DNA from: Tichowtungia sp964398915
GTDB taxonomy: Bacteria; Verrucomicrobiota; Kiritimatiellia; Kiritimatiellales; Tichowtungiaceae
DNA length: 64,000 nucleotides
Direction: 5' to 3'
Assembly (NCBI GenBank): GCA_964398915.1
Contig: CAYNOR010000005.1
Span: 1 to 64,000, forward strand
Below the pieces are notes generated by a model. The model ran no database searches. It saw only the letters and a list, made by a program, of their open reading frames with translations, and was not told the origin of the DNA. Numbering within the stretch: position 1 is the stretch's first letter; each line of letters starts with the position of its first letter. The position numbers and the translations under genes are program-made. This document shows, piece by piece, positions 37,078-43,500 of this stretch.

Positions 37078-39013
37078 ACAGCCCCTTCTGCCGCCGTTGA
37101 TGCTTAATGTAGGCCAGCACCTCCGCCATGCGCCTTTCCATCGGGTCTAATGCCGTCAGCGCGGGCTCTCTTCCGCTGGATTTCGCAAACTGCTTAATCT
37201 TTGGCCACATCAGAACGGCTTCGTCTTCTGTAACCTGACAGCGGGTTGACTCGATACACTCCATGATGGCCTTCAAAATATTCGGAGTAACCTGCTTGGA
37301 GAGAATTTCAAAAGCCTTTTGGAACGGATTGATCCGGTCAATCAGATCGATATTCAGATCGTCAATATTTACAAACTGATTCGCCATGCGGATAAAACGT
37401 TTATCGCCCGACTGCTCAATTTGCGCATTTTTCAGCACCGAATCGACCACCACGTACTGCCGGATTTCCTCGCACTCCGCCTCGGACAGATCGGGGTATT
37501 TTGTGCGGATGATTTTCGGAATCAGAATTTTGTTAATCACCTCAGGATCGACATTGCCCGGCATCGCCTTTTGCATCGTGTCATCCTGAAGGATAGTTGC
37601 TTTCAGGTCGTTCAAATCGGACTCGATAATGTCTTTCACCCGTTTTGAGCTGGGCTCCTTGAACCCCCTGATTTTCAGCTCATCCGGCCCGCTTGTGTCA
37701 TTGTCAGAGCGTTTTGTTTTAAACTTAAAGCTCGGAGCCAGCACCTGTTCCATCAGCAGAGAACAGGTAATCGCTTTCAACATGTTATTAACCGAAAAAG
37801 TCACCATATCATCTGCTGCATCCGGCTGGGCAATCAGATTGGTAAACTGCGCATGGGTTTTGTTTTCACTGTCGCGGGTGCAGCGACCGATAATCTGAAC
37901 CACCTCCGTCAACGAGCCGCGATAACCCACCGTCAACGCATGTTCGCAAAACACCCAGTCAAACCCTTCCTTGGCCATGCCCAGCGCAATGATCAGATCA
38001 ATGTCTTCCGGCTTCCGGATATTGCGCAGAGTTGTAATCACCTTGTCGCGGTCTGTCTGAGTATCCCAAACCAGATCGGCCACTTTTAGATGCTTGCCGT
38101 CGCTGTGCCGTTTCACGGTAATGATCCCCGTTGTCGGGTCTTGCCGTTCAACGGTGCCGATGGAATCGAGAATAAAATCCACCTCGTCATGCTTCTGCTT
38201 CGTGGACTCGCCTGAATTCACATTTGGAATATGCAAAATCGTTTTCTTGTCCGTGTTGAGGATTTCCGCAATCGCGGCGGTATATTTGCCCTGATAAAAA
38301 TGGTAGCCGATCCCAAGCGACTTCAAATAGCGGTAGCCGTTCAACTGTTCGTAATAGTTATAGGTCACATGGGTAAACTTTGCTTCATCCTCCGGCAAAA
38401 GTACCGGCACGCTGTCGCCCCGGAAATAAGAGCCGGTCATGGCAATGATATGGGCCGACGAATTGCGCAATACATCCCGCAGCACCTCGCCCAGCTGATT
38501 GCTGGTATCCGCCGACACATGATGGAACTCGTCAATCGCCACCAGCACATTGTTAAAGGCGGATGTTTCCAATGCTTGGAAAGCAAAGCGCAGGGTCGCG
38601 TGGGTGCAGACCAGAATCCGGTCATCGCTTTGCAGAAACTCCTGAAACTGCTTCACCTTGCCCGCATCGCCGCCGGGGGAGCAGAGATCGCGCTTTGGAT
38701 TTACGTCCCAATCGGCATAAAAACCGTGCGTGGAAAGTTTCGTCGAAGCGAAAGAGGCGGCGATAGACCGTTCCGGCACTGCCACAATCGTTTTGGCCAC
38801 GCCCTGCTTCAGCATTTTATCCAGCGCCAGAAACATCAGCGCCCGAGACTTACCGGAGGCCGGGGGAGCTTTCACCAGCAGATACTGCGCATCCCGCGCC
38901 GCGAAAGCCCTCGCCTGCATCTCCCGCATCCCCAGCGCATCGGTATTGGTGCTCTTACCCGTCCGCCCGTAGTTCACTTCCACTAAATTCGGCATAATTT
39001 CTCCAATTGTCAC
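37076..39013 (-). CDS. SF2 DEAD/DEAH-box helicase, restriction-subunit-like
   Basis: The 645-residue protein has Walker A APPASGKS (residues 49-56), motif II AIDEFHHV (about 160), motif III MTGSYFRGDS and motif VI QIIGRCTRD (about 378), an SF2 translocase of the type III restriction Res/UvrB class. No nuclease motif is seen in its C-terminal 250 residues. A GTG start overlaps the RhuM stop at GTGA; an ATG at 38995 with GGAG 5 nt upstream is an alternative. It probably uses ATP to move on DNA as part of a multi-subunit defence complex. Confidence 0.9.
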   Translation of the reverse strand: MTIGEIMPNLVEVNYGRTGKSTNTDALGMREMQARAFAARDAQYLLVKAPPASGKSRALMFLALDKMLKQGVAKTIVAVPERSIAASFASTKLSTHGFYADWDVNPKRDLCSPGGDAGKVKQFQEFLQSDDRILVCTHATLRFAFQALETSAFNNVLVAIDEFHHVSADTSNQLGEVLRDVLRNSSAHIIAMTGSYFRGDSVPVLLPEDEAKFTHVTYNYYEQLNGYRYLKSLGIGYHFYQGKYTAAIAEILNTDKKTILHIPNVNSGESTKQKHDEVDFILDSIGTVERQDPTTGIITVKRHSDGKHLKVADLVWDTQTDRDKVITTLRNIRKPEDIDLIIALGMAKEGFDWVFCEHALTVGYRGSLTEVVQIIGRCTRDSENKTHAQFTNLIAQPDAADDMVTFSVNNMLKAITCSLLMEQVLAPSFKFKTKRSDNDTSGPDELKIRGFKEPSSKRVKDIIESDLNDLKATILQDDTMQKAMPGNVDPEVINKILIPKIIRTKYPDLSEAECEEIRQYVVVDSVLKNAQIEQSGDKRFIRMANQFVNIDDLNIDLIDRINPFQKAFEILSKQVTPNILKAIMECIESTRCQVTEDEAVLMWPKIKQFAKSSGREPALTALDPMERRMAEVLAYIKHQRRQKGL

Positions 39014-40020
39014 AGCTCTGCATCTCTGATCGTCTTCCGCCGCATCGTTTTCAGATCCTGCTCCAGCTCTTGTAGGCTTGCTTCATGCTCAATCCGTCCC
39101 TGCTGCTCTTTGTACTTCTCATATTCCAGCGCCGACTTGTCCACAGCCATCTGATGGCTGATTTTCCCGGCGTGGGTGAGCAACTCGCGACCGTTTATCC
39201 CGATAATGGCATCAAGCCGCTCAATCCAATCCTTCATATACATCGGGGTCTGCTGCTGCGCCATCACCTCGGCAAAAGCCAGATACTGTTCAACCAGCAG
39301 CCCCAGCAGTTTCATCTCCTGCTCATTGAGGTAATTTTTCGCCACGCTCACATCACTCTTGCGGACAGCGAGCGGGGCTTTTTTATCAAACGACTGCATC
39401 CCCACCAGCGGCAACGCCCCGTTCGCCCGGCGATACACCAGCTCCGCTGCAGTTTGTTCGCTGAGGGCCCAAAGCAGCTTGTTCTGAACCGTCTTGGAAA
39501 ACAGGAGTGTCTGCTCATCCTGCGGATTATAGTCAATGCTCGTTGCGTAGATATCCTTGATCTTCTGATAGAAAAACCGCTCCGAAAGACGGATTTCGCG
39601 AATGCGTTCCTGCAGTTCGGAAAAATAATTCATCGACTGCCCGGTTTTAAACCGCTCATCATTCAGGGCAAACCCCTTCACAATGTACTCCTTCAGCCGC
39701 TGAGTGGCCCAAATCCGGAACTGCGTACCCTGATGCGACTTCACCCGGTAGCCCACCGAGATAATCACGTCTAAATTGTAGAAATTCGGAGCTTTTTGCT
39801 GAAATTCGGAATTTCCGAATTTCTTCATCACAGCACCTTCAACCAGCTCCCCTTCGGCAAAAATATTCTTGATATGCTCATTGATGGTGGACTTCGCCTT
39901 ACCGAAAAGAAGCGCCATGTGATCCTGCGTCAGCCAGACCGTTTCATCCTCCAGCCGCACATCCACCCGGACATCCCCTGCGGGATTCTGATAAATCAAA
40001 ATTTCAGATTCATTTTTCAT
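39010..40020 (-). CDS. RhuM-family protein
   Basis: The start at 40020 has GGGAGAG 8 nt upstream, giving 336 residues. The N-terminal half carries the RhuM domain (VWLTQDHMALLFGKAKSTIN, VISVGYRVKSHQGTQFRIWA). The C-terminal half is helical, with YEKYKEQQ and ELEQDL segments. RhuM proteins are common inside restriction-modification and other accessory islands, and their biochemical role is not settled. It overlaps the helicase gene by 4 nt, so the two are probably made together. Confidence 0.88.
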   Translation of the reverse strand: MKNESEILIYQNPAGDVRVDVRLEDETVWLTQDHMALLFGKAKSTINEHIKNIFAEGELVEGAVMKKFGNSEFQQKAPNFYNLDVIISVGYRVKSHQGTQFRIWATQRLKEYIVKGFALNDERFKTGQSMNYFSELQERIREIRLSERFFYQKIKDIYATSIDYNPQDEQTLLFSKTVQNKLLWALSEQTAAELVYRRANGALPLVGMQSFDKKAPLAVRKSDVSVAKNYLNEQEMKLLGLLVEQYLAFAEVMAQQQTPMYMKDWIERLDAIIGINGRELLTHAGKISHQMAVDKSALEYEKYKEQQGRIEHEASLQELEQDLKTMRRKTIRDAEL

Positions 40021-40102
40021 TTCGAACGCTCTCCCGCGAATCTCACCAATCAACACGAATTTTTCAAACCTTGGAACTTCCAACTTCATTTGCCACAAAA
40101 CG

Positions 40103-40124
40103 CACAAAATAACGATTTAGGCGG
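40103..40124. repeat. 22-bp direct repeat, island-internal copy
   Basis: CACAAAATAACGATTTAGGC plus GG recurs identically at 46565-46586, just beyond the far end of the island, 6.4 kb away. Imperfect ttgccacaa-acgcacaaaa strings sit nearby at 40090, 41090 and 42190. Confidence 0.6.
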
Positions 40125-40152
40125 TTACGATGCGTGGCACAGCATCTCACTA

Positions 40153-40998
40153 CTATCCGCCCGCATCTTCCCCTCCATTTTTCAGCATGATGCCGCCCTT
40201 GACGCTCAACGGAGAGATCACTTTCCTGCCGGTTTTGGACTCCAATTCCAACCGCGCATTTCGAGCCACTTCTCCGCCCTGCTTCGCAACAAGTTTATGC
40301 ATCGGAAACGAATCCGGCTCGACCACCTCAGAAATTTCTTTTGTGGAAAGCTCGGCGAGCATGTTCAGCACCAGCTCTTTGTTGGTCATATTGTCCCGCA
40401 GATTTTCTTTCTTCAGCCCTTTGAAGTTTCGGTATTCCTTCGCGGTTTTATCTGCCCAGGTTTTATAGATGATGTCGGTCAGCGCGGCAAACTGTACGCC
40501 CTCCTCCAATCCCCGTTTTTTCCATTCATCGGTGAGTTCCTTGCGGATCTCAATCGATTTCAATCGCTGGTTGATCCAATTGTCCGAATAGCCCAGACGT
40601 TTATAATCTTTCAGCGCCTGTTCAATGGAGAGTTCCGGATCCTGAATCTGATCGATGCGCTCGCTGGCAACCTGCGCCATCCACAGTTTGAAAGGTTCCG
40701 CTTTCGGTGATGGAATCGATTGAATCAGACGAAAAAGCTGCTCCGTATCCGCGCAATCGGTTTTATATTTCTTGCCATCAGCGGACACCATTTTCAGTTG
40801 ACTACAATGTGTAGTCAACTCACTGCCCTCTTTCTTCAAGCGGGTTTTCAGTACGCTCCAGTATTTGCGGGGATTAGGACTTTCTGTCAAAACAGCCACC
40901 ACATCGACAATGGAGAAAAACCACTTTTCCGACTCATCATCCCAGAGCGAACGAATAGTACGCTGCTCAAAAACCTTAATGGCTTCACGCTGGGTCAT
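40153..40998 (-). CDS. Bro-N / phage antirepressor-like protein
   Basis: The 281-residue protein has an N-terminal Bro-like domain (KWFFSIVDVVAVLTESPNPR, then YWSVLKTRLKKEG) and a C-terminal segment with GGEVARNARLELESKTGRKV, shared with DinD and related phage or SOS-linked proteins. Such proteins bind DNA or partner regulators. GGAG lies 8 nt before the ATG. It is the first of the run of island genes on the downstream side of the four-helix-bundle cassette and might control the island. Family placement between Bro and DinD is not certain. Confidence 0.8.
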   Translation of the reverse strand: MTQREAIKVFEQRTIRSLWDDESEKWFFSIVDVVAVLTESPNPRKYWSVLKTRLKKEGSELTTHCSQLKMVSADGKKYKTDCADTEQLFRLIQSIPSPKAEPFKLWMAQVASERIDQIQDPELSIEQALKDYKRLGYSDNWINQRLKSIEIRKELTDEWKKRGLEEGVQFAALTDIIYKTWADKTAKEYRNFKGLKKENLRDNMTNKELVLNMLAELSTKEISEVVEPDSFPMHKLVAKQGGEVARNARLELESKTGRKVISPLSVKGGIMLKNGGEDAGG

Positions 40999-41195
40999 AT
41001 CTCATCTCCGTTATTCATGCTTTGTCCGGACTGCTCTTCCAACCATTGGAAAAAATTCTTCCGGACATTCGAAACTCCAGCTTCAATTCATTTGCCACAA
41101 GAAACACAAAAATTCACAAAAAAACTCCGCCATCCTTGGCGGCGTGACCTCTGTCGTCTGTCCTCCGTCCTCTGACCTCGCCGCCACGTCACGGC

Positions 41196-41315
41196 GTAGC
41201 TCAGCGAAGCCGGATCCCACTCCACGGACTTCCCCCGCAGAACATCATCCATTGAAATCGGCAGGCTTAAATTTTTCATCGGCTTTTTCATTTCAACCTT
41301 CTCATTCAAAACCAA
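41196..41315 (-). pseudogene. N-terminal remnant of an AlbA_2/AAA_4-like gene, copy 1
   Basis: The frame gives MKKPMKNLSLPISMDDVLRG then KSVEWDPASL, resembling the start of divergent AAA_4 (Schlafen AlbA_2) proteins, whose usual continuation after SVEW is xRLEFKxGW. Here homology ends at SVEWD and runs into a shuffled repeat (about 41143-41185) of the uvrA-insert type. It is a truncated relic, not a gene. The rest of the 344-nt gap 40999-41342 holds the palindrome at 41037 and A-rich cacaaa strings. Confidence 0.5.
41236..41297. repeat. 62-bp direct repeat, left copy of cassette flank
   Basis: Identical base for base to 42280-42341. Both copies encode, on the minus strand, MKKPMKNLSLPISMDDVLRG followed by K. 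The pair flanks the four-helix-bundle gene. Confidence 0.85.
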
Positions 41316-41342
41316 CGGACAAAATGGACATACGCTCTGGGT

Positions 41343-41981
41343 TCAGGCCTTCTGTCCGTTCCGTCTGTTCTCACTCCTCGCCTTGTACAACCGCTCGGAA
41401 AAGCCTCCGCCCTTTTCAAAATCCTCCGCCTGACGGGCCATCAGCTTTTCGACCAGATAATGCGCCTGCGCCGACAGCACCGCTCCCAAATTCGCCGCCC
41501 GCTCCTCCCGGCACTGCGTCCGCCCCGGCTTGTTGATCCACTCGGAAGCTGCGTCCAGACTTTCCGGATGCAAATTCCGGGCTTCGGAAAACAGCTCTGC
41601 ATTGTCTATCTCCCACAGCGGCAGTCGCTTCCGTTGCAAATATTTTTTGTAGTCCTTGTGCAGTTCGCCCAGACTGCCCCGCGCCACATTCGTCAGATTC
41701 AGCTCCAGCTTCTTCGTTGTCGCGCTCAGCTCGCTGCCCTCCCGGATATTCTGAAACCCGCTCCGCGCCGCCTGCACCATCTGATCATGATGCCGATCCT
41801 CCCTCGGAATGTAGAGCTCGCAAAAACGGCAGGCAAAATCGTAACAAAGCTCGGCCAGTTGATACGCCCGCAGATTCCGGAAGCCGCTGTGCTTGCCGAA
41901 AATCCGCTCCGACGACTCCGAACTCAAAACATGCCGCTTGGCGGATTGCCCGGGTTCTTTCCGCTCTTTCTCATCAGCCAT
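41343..41981 (-). CDS. Four-helix-bundle (S23-type) protein with suffix domain
   Basis: The protein of 212 residues has the S23/IVP-type four-helix-bundle core (FRNLRAYQLAELCYDFACRF, MVQAARSGFQNIREGSE, ELNLTNVARGSLGELHKDYK). It ends with GGFSERLYKARSENRR, the tail seen in four-helix-bundle suffix proteins. An ATG at 41981 with GGAG upstream is preferred to the TTG at 41996. Related proteins were first noted in intervening sequences of 23S rRNA genes; function is unknown. It sits between identical 62-bp repeats and AAA_4 remnants, which marks it as an inserted cassette. Confidence 0.87.
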   Translation of the reverse strand: MADEKERKEPGQSAKRHVLSSESSERIFGKHSGFRNLRAYQLAELCYDFACRFCELYIPREDRHHDQMVQAARSGFQNIREGSELSATTKKLELNLTNVARGSLGELHKDYKKYLQRKRLPLWEIDNAELFSEARNLHPESLDAASEWINKPGRTQCREERAANLGAVLSAQAHYLVEKLMARQAEDFEKGGGFSERLYKARSENRRNGQKA

Positions 41982-42267
41982 TCCCGTTTTCTCCAAACTG
42001 TTCGATCAACAAACCCTTCTGTCCACTCTTCGAAATCCGCTGTCCACGGGTTCACCGCCAGCCCCATCTGTCACTTTTGTCCATTTCTTCCAACCATTGG
42101 GAAAAACTCTTCCAAACATTGAACCTGAGGCACCCGCCGAAAGTGCTTTCGGTATTCCCCGAAAGAAGCGCAGCGGCAACCCAACTTCATTTTGCCACAA
42201 AAACGCACAAAAACCGCAAAATCAAGCCTCCCGCCCCGCCCCTTCTGTCACTTCTGTCCGTTTGATC

Positions 42268-42347
42268 AGACCCTTCCCGCGCAGAACATCATCCATTGAA
42301 ATCGGCAGGCTTAAATTTTTCATCGGCTTTTTCATTTCAACTTCCAT
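42268..42347 (-). pseudogene. N-terminal remnant of an AlbA_2/AAA_4-like gene, copy 2
   Basis: The frame MEVEMKKPMKNLSLPISMDD then VLRGKGLIKRTE shares the first 21 codons of remnant 1 and then diverges. It has no downstream homology and is a relic of the same start. The 523-nt gap 41982-42504 otherwise holds two TTCCAACCAT-type palindromes (42087, 42430) and a cacaaaaacgcacaaaa string (42196), and no gene. Confidence 0.5.
42280..42341. repeat. 62-bp direct repeat, right copy of cassette flank
   Basis: Identical to 41236-41297 with a period of 1,044 bp. Outside this core the flanks share only scattered similarity, including a TTCCAACCATTGG palindrome and cacaaa runs in the same order. Confidence 0.85.
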
Positions 42348-42504
42348 TCAACCGCTAATGCACGCCACCGCCGAAGGCAGAGGCCTATGCGGAGCAACGG
42401 CAACGACCTGCGGGAGCGGCAATCAATTCTTCCAACCATCGGAACCCGTTTTCTAACACTCTCCGGCTAATCCGTTTTGCGGGCCTAAAAACCCAAGTCT
42501 TTAC

Positions 42505-42963
42505 TCATTGTCCCATGGAGTTATTCACAAGCTCCAAAAGGTGCCACTCAATAAAAAATAATGCCCCGTAAAAAATAAGAAATAATTGAGTCCGCCCCCA
42601 CTTTTCACCTAAAGCAGACCTCCGTTCAAAACTCTCGTCAAAGCTCTTATCCAGCTCGCTAAGCCTCAGCAAGTCCTGTTGATTTTTAGGAACAAGCTTG
42701 CTCTTAAAACTAAGCAATAAAGCATTTGTATACAAAAGTGATGCTTGAATCCCCAAAAACTTGCAGCCGCAGAAAAAACTTGTTCCCCAAAGCACCACCG
42801 CTATCGCTAAAGGAACTTGCGATACCGAAATACAGTGCCCCATGGTGTATTTAACTGAAATAGAAATCCCAGCGCCTGCAACAGCCAACAAAAAATACAC
42901 ATACTTTCGCTGCGCTTCTTGAAACTGCCGGTATACCTCAACGTATTGCTCTTGAATTGTCAT
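42505..42963 (-). CDS. Membrane protein of unknown function, coupled pair member 2
   Basis: The 152-residue protein has three hydrophobic segments (about residues 20-40, 50-72 and 128-148), with a charged helical loop between the second and third. No family is recognised. The region is AT-richer than the housekeeping genes. Its ATG overlaps the stop of the preceding gene at ATGA, so the two membrane proteins are probably a stoichiometric pair. Position directly behind the DNA methyltransferase suggests a defence role, for example as a membrane effector (inference). Confidence 0.65.
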   Translation of the reverse strand: MTIQEQYVEVYRQFQEAQRKYVYFLLAVAGAGISISVKYTMGHCISVSQVPLAIAVVLWGTSFFCGCKFLGIQASLLYTNALLLSFKSKLVPKNQQDLLRLSELDKSFDESFERRSALGEKWGRTQLFLIFYGALFFIEWHLLELVNNSMGQ

Positions 42964-43478
42964 TGAGCCCCTTTTAGTTGAATCCGCTTCTCATTATCGT
43001 TATTCTCGCATTTGCCAACTTGCTTCCCATTATGAAGCGCATATCCGCATTCATATTCAATGTGCTCATGTTCGATCTCTGTGTCGCGCCCATTATACTC
43101 GTAAGGTTCTAATTCAAATGTGTGGATAGACATTGGTGCCTCGCACTTAGGGCATGTATACAAAGCCAATACCTTTTTAGTTTCTGCAATTTGCGACTCT
43201 TTGGTGATGATTTCTGCCTGATTGGCTTCGTTGTCAGTCCTGAGCCGGCACAGTTCTTTTTCGAATGAAGAAATGCGCTCAGTCAAAGCTGCAACCAACA
43301 CGTCGGGCTGTTTGTCTTTAACTGTTCGGAGTTGCGTTTCCAGAAATTCATTCTTTTCTTTTAGGGTTTGTATCGCGGCATCCTTTTGCGAAACCAGAAG
43401 CCTATAAAGCAAGAACACCGCACCCACAAACGCGATGATGTTTCCTACTTGCGTATAAAAAATAGTTTCATTGGTCAT
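42960..43478 (-). CDS. Coiled-coil membrane protein with C-terminal zinc ribbon
   Basis: The 172-residue protein has one N-terminal span (IIAFVGAVFLLYRLLV), a coiled coil at about residues 30-105 (QTLKEKNEFLETQLRTVKDK), and a C-terminal domain with CPKC and two later cysteines in ECGYAL and GKCEN that could bind zinc. No family is recognised. GAGG precedes the ATG. It lies 22 nt after the methyltransferase gene and overlaps the next membrane gene by 4 nt. Confidence 0.7.
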   Translation of the reverse strand: MTNETIFYTQVGNIIAFVGAVFLLYRLLVSQKDAAIQTLKEKNEFLETQLRTVKDKQPDVLVAALTERISSFEKELCRLRTDNEANQAEIITKESQIAETKKVLALYTCPKCEAPMSIHTFELEPYEYNGRDTEIEHEHIEYECGYALHNGKQVGKCENNDNEKRIQLKGAQ

Positions 43479-43500
43479 ATGAACCTCGTTTTATCTGAGC

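Noticed and set aside
41037..42443. CRISPR-like array from repeated TTCCAACCATTGG palindromes
   Set aside because: Only three irregularly spaced copies, no uniform spacers, no cas genes.
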